From Desulfosarcinaceae bacterium (GTDB lineage Bacteria > Desulfobacterota > Desulfobacteria > Desulfobacterales > Desulfosarcinaceae), in assembly GCA_030066015.1 (NCBI GenBank), contig JASJCL010000076.1:1-35035 (forward strand): DNA of 35,035 bases, read 5' to 3'. Made by a program: the position numbers and the translations under genes. Below, in pieces: positions 7,083-14,701 of the stretch (positions are counted from its first letter, which is position 1; every line of letters starts with the position of its first letter). Under the pieces are notes generated by a model. That model saw only the letters and a program-made list of their open reading frames with translations, was not told the origin of the DNA and did no database searches.

Positions 7083-8048
7083 ATGAGTTGGCAACGCATG
7101 GCAGCGATCATGGGCGTGGTCTACGGGATCGTGGCGATCCTGCCCCTCTTCGTGGGGGACATCCGCTTCATCATGCAGATTCTCATCATCTGCCTGATCT
7201 GGGCCGTGGTGGCCTCCTGCTGGGACGTGATCATGGGCTTCGCCGGTATCTTCTCCTTCGGCCAGGTGGCGTTTTTCGTCATCGGGGCCTATACTTCCGG
7301 CATCTTCGCCGTCAGCTGGCAGGTGCCGGCGGTGCTGGCCATATTGATGGCGGGCCTGTTTACCGCCGGCATGGGGGTTCTGGTGGGACTGCCCTGCCTC
7401 AAGCTGGCCGGTCCCTACGTGGCCCTGGTGACCTTCGGCGTGCACATGACCCTCATGCCCCTCTTGCGCGGCGACATCGGCATCGCCCTGGGATCCGGCG
7501 GCAGCGTGGGCATTCTCACCATCCCGCCCATTACCTTGTTTGGCTACGCCTTCAGCTCGGCCAATATCATCCCCACCTTCTACCTGACCCTGGCCCTGGC
7601 CGTCACCTGTTCGGTGGTGATCCTGGTGGTGATCAACTCCTACTGGGGGACCGCCTTCCTGGCCCTCAAGGATTCGGAGGAATTTGCCGTCAGCCTGGGG
7701 ATCAGCGCGTTTAAATACAAACTCATGGTGTTTGCATTGACCAGCTTTCTGACCGGCGTGGTGGGGGCCTATTACGGCCACTACATCGGTATGCTCTCCA
7801 CCCGCATGCTCGAGTTGGATCTCTTCGTCACCCTGATGGTGATGCTGGTGGTGGGCGGCATCGGCAAGTTCCCCGGCGCCATCCTGGGGGCGTTCATCAC
7901 GGTAACGGTCAACGAACTTCTGGCGCCGCTGGGCTCCTACCGGGCGGTGACCATGGGGGCGCTGGTGGTGATTTTGGTGCTGCTGCTGCCCAATGGGGTG
8001 ATGGGCTTCTGGCTGCGACGGTCGAAGGCGGGGGCGACCTCGACCTGA
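7083..8048 (+). CDS. livM: HAAT-family ABC transporter permease (LivM-type)
   Basis: A 321-residue second permease. It begins at an ATG 6 nt after the previous stop, with GAGAG just upstream overlapping the end of the previous gene. It has the LivM marker segment DVIMGFAGIFSFGQVAFFVI followed by GAYTSG. The ATPase-contact loop is TAFLALKDSEEFAVSLGIS, and the VVGGIGKFPGAILGAFI segment near the end is also typical. Hydrophobic stretches suggest eight to ten membrane segments. Together with the LivH-type protein it forms the membrane channel. A 145-nt gap with a hairpin separates it from the binding-protein gene. Confidence 0.92.
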   Translation: MSWQRMAAIMGVVYGIVAILPLFVGDIRFIMQILIICLIWAVVASCWDVIMGFAGIFSFGQVAFFVIGAYTSGIFAVSWQVPAVLAILMAGLFTAGMGVLVGLPCLKLAGPYVALVTFGVHMTLMPLLRGDIGIALGSGGSVGILTIPPITLFGYAFSSANIIPTFYLTLALAVTCSVVILVVINSYWGTAFLALKDSEEFAVSLGISAFKYKLMVFALTSFLTGVVGAYYGHYIGMLSTRMLELDLFVTLMVMLVVGGIGKFPGAILGAFITVTVNELLAPLGSYRAVTMGALVVILVLLLPNGVMGFWLRRSKAGATST

Positions 8049-8123
8049 TGCGCCTGGCCTGCCCAAGCGGCCCGGTCCGCTTCGGTGGGGCAGGGAAGGC
8101 AGCAGTAAAGCGGGATGGACGGT

Positions 8124-8147
8124 CATCTCAGGCGATCGCCCGAGATG
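8124..8147 (+). other. Imperfect hairpin upstream of the binding-protein gene
   Basis: Arms CATCTC and GAGATG enclose an A/C mismatch and an inner GGCG/CGCC stem with a 2-base centre. It lies 46 nt before the binding-protein start codon. It may stabilise the downstream message, which for periplasmic binding proteins is usually needed in excess. Confidence 0.45.
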
Positions 8148-8193
8148 CCCTTATCATTAATTGCGCGGTTCAGGATGAGATGGGAGGCAAAAG

Positions 8194-9414
8194 GTGAAAA
8201 GAGATCAGTGGTTGGCAGTTATCGTGACGATCGGTCTGATGTTCGGTTCCGCAGGCATGGCGGCGGATACCATCCCAGTGGGGGTGCCCCTGGCCATGAC
8301 GGGCGCCTACACCGGCTCGGGCGACGATTACTTCAAAGGGATCAAGATGGCCATCGACGAGCTCAACGCCGCCGGGGGCCTCTTGGGCAAGCAGCTGGAG
8401 ATCATCCGCTACGACTCCAAGGAGTTTGCGCCCGAAGTGGTCATGCAGGGGGCCGACTACCTCTGCGGGCAGAAAAAGGTCGCCTCGGTGCACGCCGGCT
8501 GGGCAGGCTGGGGGCAGGATGTGCGCGCCTACGGCAAATACGAGGTGCCCTTCTTCGCCGATGACGGCTCACAGGCCGCCGTCGACGTGTACAAGGAGAA
8601 TCCCGAGCAATACTCCAATATCTTCCAGCTCACCGATGTCGGGATCGAACAGGCCAAGAGCATGTTCCGTGTCCTGATGGCGCTGCCCTACGAATACCCC
8701 AACAAAAAGGCCGTCATCATCAACACCGACGACTCCTGGGGCGTCGAGGTGGGCGACACCCTCGAGGCCAGTTTCAAGGAGAAAGGCTGGCAGGTGGCCA
8801 AGCGCGAGACCGTGCCATACGGCACCAACGAGTGGGGCGCCATTCTGACCCGCATCCGGCGGATCAAGCCGGCCCTGATCCACATCGAGATTCCCAGCGC
8901 ACAGGAGAACATCACCTTCTTCCGCCAGTTCATCAAGAAACCGACGCCCTCCATCATCAGTCTGGGATGGGGCATTACGCCGCGCGAGGTGGTGGAGAAC
9001 CTGGGCACCGCCGCCGATGGCATCGTGGGCGAGATGCCCACCGGTCTGCCCGGTCCCAAGGCGCCCAACGCCGCCGGCCAGGCTTGGATCGACAAGTTCG
9101 TCGGCCTTTACAAGCACCAGATTCCGGCCGGCTCCTGGGCCACCTACACCGGCGTGATGGCCTGGGCCAACGCCGTCAAGAATGTGGGGGACGCCTACAA
9201 CTTCAAAGCGGTCAACAAATACCTCAAGGAGAACGGCTACGAGGGGCATCAGGGGTTGATCAAGTGGGACGCGGACAACGTCCTGCGCGCCCAGGCGGCC
9301 GCCCCGGTGGTGCACTACCAGGTCCAGGGGGGTGAACTGATGGCGATCTACACCGATCCGCCCACCAAGGCCTACCAGGATTCGACATTTATCGTTCCGC
9401 GCTGGATCAAATAG
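8194..9414 (+). CDS. HAAT-family periplasmic substrate-binding protein (LivJ/LivK-type)
   Basis: A 406-residue type I periplasmic binding protein. A GTG at 8194 with GGGAGG upstream gives a clear signal peptide: Lys/Arg start, hydrophobic core LAVIVTIGLMFGS and cleavage near AGMAA before DTIPVGV. The mature start IPVGVPLAMTGAYTGSGDDY followed by KGIKMAIDELNAAGGLLGK is the Peripla_BP_6 signature. Lobe-switch segments are also present (KKAVIINTDDSWGVEVGDT, EWGAILTRIRRIKPALIHIE). The binding residues do not let me name the ligand. It lacks a lipobox cysteine, so it should be soluble in the periplasm of a Gram-negative cell. Its place between the permeases and the ferredoxin/AOR genes ties uptake to aldehyde oxidation. 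Confidence 0.92.
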   Translation: MKRDQWLAVIVTIGLMFGSAGMAADTIPVGVPLAMTGAYTGSGDDYFKGIKMAIDELNAAGGLLGKQLEIIRYDSKEFAPEVVMQGADYLCGQKKVASVHAGWAGWGQDVRAYGKYEVPFFADDGSQAAVDVYKENPEQYSNIFQLTDVGIEQAKSMFRVLMALPYEYPNKKAVIINTDDSWGVEVGDTLEASFKEKGWQVAKRETVPYGTNEWGAILTRIRRIKPALIHIEIPSAQENITFFRQFIKKPTPSIISLGWGITPREVVENLGTAADGIVGEMPTGLPGPKAPNAAGQAWIDKFVGLYKHQIPAGSWATYTGVMAWANAVKNVGDAYNFKAVNKYLKENGYEGHQGLIKWDADNVLRAQAAAPVVHYQVQGGELMAIYTDPPTKAYQDSTFIVPRWIK

Positions 9415-9460
9415 CGCGGATGAACCGCGCCCGGCGGTGCGGCCGCCTGCCGCACCGCCG
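9414..9460 (+). other. Two tandem hairpins between binding-protein and ferredoxin genes
   Basis: First stem: GCGCGG (9414-9419) with CCGCGC (9425-9430), overlapping the end of the binding-protein gene. Second stem: CGGCGGTGCGGC (9432-9443) with GCCGCACCGCCG (9449-9460), a perfect 12-bp stem with a CGCCT loop. No T-run follows. Such structures after binding-protein genes commonly protect the upstream mRNA and lower downstream expression. The ferredoxin start is only 18 nt further on. Confidence 0.65.
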
Positions 9461-9478
9461 CCGACCCGATCGCATCCA

Positions 9479-9964
9479 ATGGACACCGTGATGGCGCTTC
9501 AGCGATTCATCAAGACCAACTTCGATCTGTGCACCGGCTGCAGCCTCTGCCAGCTGGCCTGCAGCCAGCGCCTGCTGGGGGGCTACAATCCCCACCGGGC
9601 CGTGCTCAAGATCACCCACAGTTGCGAGAATCTGTACCACCACCCGGTGGTCTGCAACCAGTGCCGCAATCCATACTGCGCCAACGTCTGTCCGGTGGGT
9701 GCCATCAGCCGGGAGGCCGCCACCGGCGCCATGGTCGTCGATCGCGAGCGCTGCGTGGGCTGCAATCTCTGTCATCGCTATTGTCCCATTGGTGTGGTGG
9801 GCGTCGATCCGGCGCTGAAAAAATCGGTGAAATGCGACCTGTGCGGCGGCAGCCCCCGCTGCGTGGGGGCCTGCCCCACCGGCGCCCTGGAACTGGCCCA
9901 TAATGAACCCGCCCCACTGAATCAGGCGGCGGAAACCGGGGAGGGGGCGGTGGACAATGGCTGA
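9479..9964 (+). CDS. 4Fe-4S ferredoxin, electron-transfer partner of AOR
   Basis: A 161-residue ferredoxin of the DMSO-reductase-subunit-B-like type. It has four cysteine groups: C18, C21, C24, C28; C59, C62, C67, C71; C92, C95, C98, C102; and C119, C122, C128, C132. This is enough for four [4Fe-4S] clusters, with the usual CP ends (ANVCPVGA, HRYCPIGV, GACPTGA). There is no signal peptide or Tat motif, so it is cytoplasmic. Its stop overlaps the AOR start by 8 nt, so the two proteins are translationally coupled and very probably form one enzyme system. Neither the ATG at 9479 nor the next in-frame ATG at 9491 has a clear ribosome-binding site; 9491 is a possible alternative. It would carry low-potential electrons from aldehyde oxidation to a downstream acceptor not encoded here. 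Confidence 0.92.
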   Translation: MDTVMALQRFIKTNFDLCTGCSLCQLACSQRLLGGYNPHRAVLKITHSCENLYHHPVVCNQCRNPYCANVCPVGAISREAATGAMVVDRERCVGCNLCHRYCPIGVVGVDPALKKSVKCDLCGGSPRCVGACPTGALELAHNEPAPLNQAAETGEGAVDNG

Positions 9965-11882
9965 AGCCCGGTCCGGACATGACGCCTACGCAGGCCAGTT
10001 TCTGGTGGTGGACCTGACACGTCAGCGCTCCCACACGGTGCCGCTTCCCGACTGGCTGAAGCGCGACTACGTGGGCGGCAAGGGCTTCGGCGCCCGCCTG
10101 CTCAGCGACCTGTGCCCGGCCGGCGTTGATCCCCTGGGACCGGAGAATCCCCTCCTCTTCATGACCGGGCCCCTGACCGCCACGGCGGCCCCCAGCATGC
10201 GGGCCTGTGTCGTCACCAAATCGCCCCTGACCGGTATCTATCTGGACGCCTACTTCGGCGGCCGCTTCGGGCCGGAGATGAAATACGCCGGTTACGACGG
10301 ACTCGTCATCCTGGGCCGTGCGCCGCGACCCACCTACCTCTGGATCCGGGACGCGTCGGTGGAATTCCGCCCGGCCGGCGGCGCGTGGGGGAGCGACGCC
10401 CTGGCCGCCAACGCCTGGATCAAGGCCGATGTCAACGCCCCGGAGGCCCAGGTGGTGACCATCGGCCAGGCGGGTGAGCGGCTGGCGCGCTTCGCCCTGA
10501 TCTGCTGTGAGTACAACCGCCAGGCGGGCCGCGGGGGGGCCGGGGCCGTCATGGGATCGAAGAACCTCAAAGGGGTGGCCGTCTCGGGTAGCCGGCTGGT
10601 GCGGCTCCACGATCCAGACGCTTTCGCGACAGCCTGCGCGGCGGCCAACGCCGACATCCTGGCCAGCGAGGCGTGTGCAGCCCTCACCCACAGCGGCACC
10701 AGCAATGCCGTCCCCTGGTCTAACACCGTGGGGACCCTGCCGGTTCGTAACTACTACGACCAGGTCTCCCCCAAGGCCGACCGCCTCGGCGACGCAGGGC
10801 AGCAGAAGCATCTCTTTCTGGGCAAAGCGGCCTGTTTTGGCTGCCCGATTCGCTGCAGCCAGATGGGGGCCGTGCGGACCGGCAAATACGCCCACCTGAT
10901 TACCGACATCGTTGAATACGAGTCGGCCGCCCTCATGGGCGCCAACCTCGACATTCACGATATCCGCGCTGTCGCCCATCTGGTGAAACTCTGCGATCGC
11001 TTCGGCCTGGACAGCATGTCCACCGGGAGCGTCATCGGGTTCGCCTTCGAAGCCGTGGAGAAGGGGGCCTTGAAGATCCCGACCGGTGTGGACGCCGACC
11101 TGCGCTTCGGCAGCGTGGCCGGCGCCGAGTTTCTCATCCGCGCCATCGCTTTCCAGGACAGTGAGCTGGGCCGGCTGCTGGGCCAGGGTGTCAAACGGGC
11201 CGCCGCCCAACTGGGGCGGGGCAGCGAGGACTACGCCCTCCACGTCAAGGGGCTGGAGGTGCCCGGTTGGGCGCCCCGCGGAACGCCGGGGATGGGTCTG
11301 GCCTACATGACGGCCGATCGCGGCGCCTGCCACCAGCGGGGCTTTATGGTGGCCTATGAGGTGGGGGGAGCGTCGTATAACGGACACCCGGTGGAGACCT
11401 ACGCTTTGGAGAAAAAGGCGGAGATCCTCAAGGGCGAGCAGGACTATCTGGCTGGATTGGACACCCTGGTCAAGTGCGATTTCGGCGCTTTTGGGATTCA
11501 GGAGGTCCAGTACCAGCGGCTGTTGACCGCCGCCACCGGCCGCACGGTCACGGAGAACTTCTTCCGTCACCTGGGTGAACGGATCTGGAACCTCACCCGG
11601 CTCTTCAACCTGCGGGAGGGTCTCACCGCCGCCGATGACCGTCTCCCGCGCCGAATCGTGGCCGAGCCGCTGCCCAGTGGTCCCCACAAAGGCCGGCGGA
11701 TTAGCCGGGCGGACATGGCCACGTTGCGGGGCGATTACTACCGCGTGCGTGGCTGGGACGATCAGGGCCGCCCAACGGCCGCCAAACTGCAGTTGCTGGG
11801 ACTGGATAAGAAGCGCCGCTTCGATTGCGGGCCCCAGCCCTTTCCAGATGAAGCGGATACCCATTCAGCCGACGGGCCTTAG
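9957..11882 (+). CDS. Aldehyde:ferredoxin oxidoreductase (tungsten/molybdenum pterin enzyme)
   Basis: A 641-residue member of the AOR family, which oxidises aldehydes to carboxylic acids using a bis-pterin tungsten (or Mo) cofactor and one [4Fe-4S] cluster. The N-terminal domain starts QFLVVDLTRQRSHTVPLPD, with the family segments YVGGKGFGARLL, FMTGPLTATAAPSM and GRGGAGAVMGSKNLKGVAV that surround the pterin. The cluster ligands are visible as C293, C296 and C300 (CFGCPIRC) plus C507 (LVKCDFGAFG). The LDSMSTGSVIGFAFE and GGASYNGHPVE segments are also typical. Length is within the family range of about 600-650. It overlaps the ferredoxin gene by 8 nt and precedes a GMC alcohol dehydrogenase, which would supply its aldehyde. 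Substrate is inferred. Confidence 0.95.
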   Translation: MAEARSGHDAYAGQFLVVDLTRQRSHTVPLPDWLKRDYVGGKGFGARLLSDLCPAGVDPLGPENPLLFMTGPLTATAAPSMRACVVTKSPLTGIYLDAYFGGRFGPEMKYAGYDGLVILGRAPRPTYLWIRDASVEFRPAGGAWGSDALAANAWIKADVNAPEAQVVTIGQAGERLARFALICCEYNRQAGRGGAGAVMGSKNLKGVAVSGSRLVRLHDPDAFATACAAANADILASEACAALTHSGTSNAVPWSNTVGTLPVRNYYDQVSPKADRLGDAGQQKHLFLGKAACFGCPIRCSQMGAVRTGKYAHLITDIVEYESAALMGANLDIHDIRAVAHLVKLCDRFGLDSMSTGSVIGFAFEAVEKGALKIPTGVDADLRFGSVAGAEFLIRAIAFQDSELGRLLGQGVKRAAAQLGRGSEDYALHVKGLEVPGWAPRGTPGMGLAYMTADRGACHQRGFMVAYEVGGASYNGHPVETYALEKKAEILKGEQDYLAGLDTLVKCDFGAFGIQEVQYQRLLTAATGRTVTENFFRHLGERIWNLTRLFNLREGLTAADDRLPRRIVAEPLPSGPHKGRRISRADMATLRGDYYRVRGWDDQGRPTAAKLQLLGLDKKRRFDCGPQPFPDEADTHSADGP

Positions 11883-12064
11883 CGCGGCGGGACGCCGGGC
11901 CAGCCAAACCCTCCAAGAGTGGGTTCATTGGAGAACCGATACAGTACACGCGCACCCGGATGGCATCGGGGTGCTCCGGAGGAGCTGCCGCTCCACCTTG
12001 ACCGTTGCGGTGGGGACTGCCCCCATCCATCGGCGGTCCACCACATCAAAGGGAACGAAAACCA

Positions 12065-13726
12065 ATGGGAAACAATACCTATGACACCATTATCGTCGGC
12101 GGTGGCAGTGCTGGCTGCGCCTTGGCCAACCGTCTGAGCGCCGATCCGGCCAACAAGGTCCTCGTTCTGGAAGCGGGCCGGCCGGACTATATCTGGGATA
12201 TCTTCATCCACATGCCCGCCGGGCTGACGGTGCCCCTGGGCAATCGCCTCTATGACTGGTGCTACGAGAGTGAACCGGAACCCCTCATGAAAAACCGGCG
12301 CATCTTCCATGGCCGGGGCAAGGTGCTGGGAGGCTCCAGCAGCATCAACGGCATGATCTATATTCGGGGCAACGCCATGGATTACGAAAAGTGGGCCAAT
12401 GACCCGGGTCTCGAAGACTGGGACTACGCCCACAATTTGCCCTATTTCAAGCGGGCGGAAAACCGCCTCATGGGAGCGGACGCCTACCACGGGGACAAGG
12501 GCCCGCTCAAGCTGGAGACCGGCCCCTGCACCAACCCGCTCTTTGGCGCTTTTTTAACGGCGGTTCAGCAGGCGGGTTACCCGCTCACCGACGATGTCAA
12601 CGGCTATCGGCAGGAGGGCTTTGGCGCTTTCGACCGCAACATTTACCGCGGCCGGCGGCTCAGCGCGGCGCGGGCCTACCTGCACCCCGTCATGCGACGG
12701 CCCAATTTGACCGTTCGCTGCCGGGCCTTCACCGAGAGGATTCTCTTCGAGGGCAAGCGGGCGGTGGGGGTTGCATATGGCAAAGCCAATGGCAGGGGCA
12801 AACCGCAAAAGGCCTTCGCCAGCGAGGTGATCTGCTGCGGGGGGGCGATCAACTCGCCCCAGCTCTTGCAGCTCTCCGGTATTGGCAACGCCGATGCGCT
12901 GGCACCACTGGGAATTCAGGTGGTTCACGACCTGCCCGGCGTGGGCGAGAACCTCCAGGATCATCTGGAGGTCTACGTCCAATACGCCTGTAAGAAACCG
13001 GTCAGCGAATATCCGGCCATGATCTGGTACAACAAGCCCAAGGTCGGCTACGAGTGGCTCTTTCACCGTCGTGGGGCGGCGGCGACCAACCACTTCGAGG
13101 CCGGTGGTTTCGTGCGCACCAACGACGATGTGGACTACCCCAATATCCAATTCCACTTCCTGCCGGTGGCCGTGCGCTACGATGGTTCTTCGCCGGCCGG
13201 TGGTCATGGCTATCAGGTTCACGTGGGCCCCAACTCCTCCGACGCCCGTGGGTCGATCCAGATCAAATCTGCGGACCCCCGTCAACACCCATCCTTGCGG
13301 TTCAACTATTTGAGCACCGATCAGGACCGGCGCGAGTGGGTCGAGGCGATCCGCTGCGCGCGCCATATCATGAACCAACCGGCCTTTGACGACTTCAATG
13401 GCGGAGAGATCTCTCCCGGTCCATCGGTGGAGACGGACGAGGAGATACTCGACTGGGTGGCGGCCGACGGGGAGACCGCCCTGCACCCCTCCTGCACCTG
13501 CCGCATGGGCGTGGATCCCATGGCCGTGGTGGACCCCGCCAGCCTCAACGTACACGGCGTGGAAAACCTGCGGGTGGTGGATGCCTCGGTCATGCCGTAC
13601 GTGACCAACGGCAATATCTACGCACCGGTGATGATGATTGCCGAGAAGGCCGCGGACATGATTTTGGGCAACACCCTGCTGGCGCCGGATTCGGCACCCT
13701 TCTACCGGCACCCATCGGCCGCCTGA
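12065..13726 (+). CDS. GMC-family oxidoreductase, choline dehydrogenase-like
   Basis: A 553-residue FAD enzyme of the glucose-methanol-choline family. The FAD motif GGGSAG is at residues 12-17, with E36 at the end of the second strand for ribose binding. GMC signature 1, [14 protein letters not shown], is at 83-96, and [15 protein letters not shown] is signature 2. The C-terminal catalytic region [11 protein letters not shown] (His474) and [18 protein letters not shown] (Asn517) match choline dehydrogenases, whose motif is also HPSCTC, better than other GMC enzymes. Choline dehydrogenase oxidises choline to betaine aldehyde. The ATG at 12065 follows AAAGGGAA; 182 nt separate it from AOR with only a weak 5-bp hairpin (11972-11984). 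A palindrome and a strong terminator follow, so this is the last gene of the island. Ethanolamine- or other alcohol-type substrates cannot be excluded. Confidence 0.92.
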   Translation: MGNNTYDTIIVGGGSAGCALANRLSADPANKVLVLEAGRPDYIWDIFIHMPAGLTVPLGNRLYDWCYESEPEPLMKNRRIFHGRGKVLGGSSSINGMIYIRGNAMDYEKWANDPGLEDWDYAHNLPYFKRAENRLMGADAYHGDKGPLKLETGPCTNPLFGAFLTAVQQAGYPLTDDVNGYRQEGFGAFDRNIYRGRRLSAARAYLHPVMRRPNLTVRCRAFTERILFEGKRAVGVAYGKANGRGKPQKAFASEVICCGGAINSPQLLQLSGIGNADALAPLGIQVVHDLPGVGENLQDHLEVYVQYACKKPVSEYPAMIWYNKPKVGYEWLFHRRGAAATNHFEAGGFVRTNDDVDYPNIQFHFLPVAVRYDGSSPAGGHGYQVHVGPNSSDARGSIQIKSADPRQHPSLRFNYLSTDQDRREWVEAIRCARHIMNQPAFDDFNGGEISPGPSVETDEEILDWVAADGETALHPSCTCRMGVDPMAVVDPASLNVHGVENLRVVDASVMPYVTNGNIYAPVMMIAEKAADMILGNTLLAPDSAPFYRHPSAA

Positions 13727-13767
13727 ACCCGTCGCCAACCGGTGCGGCCTTCCCATTGATCCACATA

Positions 13768-13793
13768 GCGGCGCTGCCCATGGGCAGCGCCGC
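13768..13793. repeat. Perfect 26-bp palindrome downstream of the GMC gene
   Basis: The half-site GCGGCGCTGCCCA is followed at once by its exact reverse complement, centred on 13780/13781. It lies 41 nt after the stop codon and just before the terminator. As RNA it would form a long stem with a tight loop; as DNA it could be a binding site. No T-run follows it. Confidence 0.7.
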
Positions 13794-13802
13794 GCCCTCC
13801 CG

Positions 13803-13841
13803 CCGGCGCCGCTCGCCCCACAGAGCGGCGCCGGTTCTTTT
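13803..13841 (+). terminator. Rho-independent terminator of the catabolic island
   Basis: Perfect 12-bp stem CCGGCGCCGCTC (13803-13814) and GAGCGGCGCCGG (13823-13834), 8-base loop, then TTCTTTT (13835-13841). It separates the GMC gene from the two-component genes. Confidence 0.9.
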
Positions 13842-13868
13842 GCGTCCACAAGATTATGCGGGTATAAT
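13840..13868 (+). promoter_or_regulatory. Putative promoter of the two-component operon
   Basis: A -35-like TTGCGT (13840-13845), 17-bp spacer and perfect -10 TATAAT (13863-13868) begin within the T-tract of the preceding terminator. The response regulator start is about 155 nt downstream. Confidence 0.6.
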
Positions 13869-13872
13869 CTTG
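13849..13872. promoter_or_regulatory. Inverted repeat overlapping the -10 box
   Basis: Arms CAAGATTAT (13849-13857) and ATAATCTTG (13864-13872) pair perfectly around GCGGGT and cover the -10 box. Just downstream, TAAGCTT occurs twice (13875-13892). Both look like regulator binding sites; the encoded OmpR-type regulator or another factor could bind here. Confidence 0.5.
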
Positions 13873-14023
13873 GTATAAGCTTGCGCTAAGCTTACTCGGG
13901 TACACTCGCGGACAATTGGTGCCTGGCCGCATGCAGTAGACCCCCGTTCACGCCATGCGGTGAAGCAGGGGACCGCCGCTATTCCGCAAACGATCGCCAA
14001 CCCAAGGGGAGAGTCCATACGCC

Positions 14024-14701
14024 ATGCGACTGCTGCTCATCGAGGATGATCGCAAAATTGCCCGCTTCGTGAAAACCGGTTTGCGGGAGGCCGGTTTCGT
14101 CGTCGACCACGCTGTCGATGGGGAGGATGGTCTTCACTATCTGGTGACGGAGACCTATGACACCGCCATCGTCGACCTGATGCTGCCCGGACTGGACGGT
14201 CTCAGCATCATTCGAGAGATCCGCAGCCAAGGGGTGGCAACGCCGATTCTCATCTTGAGCGCCAAGCGCTCGGTGGATGAGCGCGTGGAGGGTCTCGTCA
14301 GCGGTGGCGACGACTACCTGACCAAACCCTTCGCGTTCACCGAACTGCTGGCCCGGGTGCAGGCGCTGGTGCGGCGCAGCACCATGGCGGCGCCGCAGGT
14401 TGAGCTGCAAGTGGCCGATCTGCGTCTCAACCTCCACACCCGAGACGTATTCCGCGGTGAAGCGGCCGTTCGGCTGCAGCCCCTCGAATTTGCGCTGCTG
14501 GCCTACTTGATGCGCCATGCGGGCCGAATTGTCAGTAAGACCATGATCATCGAAAATGTCTGGGACTACAATTTCAATCCAGGTACCAACGTCGTGGAAT
14601 CCAAGATCTGTTATTTGCGGGAGAAGGTCGATCGCCGCGCGCCAGTGAAGCTCATACACACGATTCGAGGAGTGGGCTATGTCCTCAAGGAAGCGGAGTG
14701 A
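14024..14701 (+). CDS. OmpR-family DNA-binding response regulator
   Basis: A 225-residue two-domain regulator. The receiver domain (1-115) has the acidic pocket E7-D8-D9, phosphoacceptor D51 in YDTAIVDLMLPGLDG, S79 and K101 (YLTKPF). The winged-helix output domain (~125-222) ends with the typical RxxxPVKLIHTIRGVGYVL. The sequence is closest in style to CusR/CopR/QseB-type regulators. The ATG follows AAGGGGAGAG. It overlaps the sensor kinase gene by 23 nt, so the pair is one operon. A near-consensus promoter with an inverted repeat lies upstream, consistent with autoregulation. Confidence 0.95.
   Translation: MRLLLIEDDRKIARFVKTGLREAGFVVDHAVDGEDGLHYLVTETYDTAIVDLMLPGLDGLSIIREIRSQGVATPILILSAKRSVDERVEGLVSGGDDYLTKPFAFTELLARVQALVRRSTMAAPQVELQVADLRLNLHTRDVFRGEAAVRLQPLEFALLAYLMRHAGRIVSKTMIIENVWDYNFNPGTNVVESKICYLREKVDRRAPVKLIHTIRGVGYVLKEAE

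Noticed and set aside
8131-8140. GGCGATCGCC, the HIP1-like palindrome common in cyanobacteria
   Set aside because: Single occurrence noticed, as the centre of a hairpin; gene content does not suggest a cyanobacterium.
9705-11864. 719-codon open frame on the minus strand opposite AOR
   Set aside because: Long only because of GC-rich codon use in the real AOR gene; the plus-strand protein has all AOR cluster ligands.
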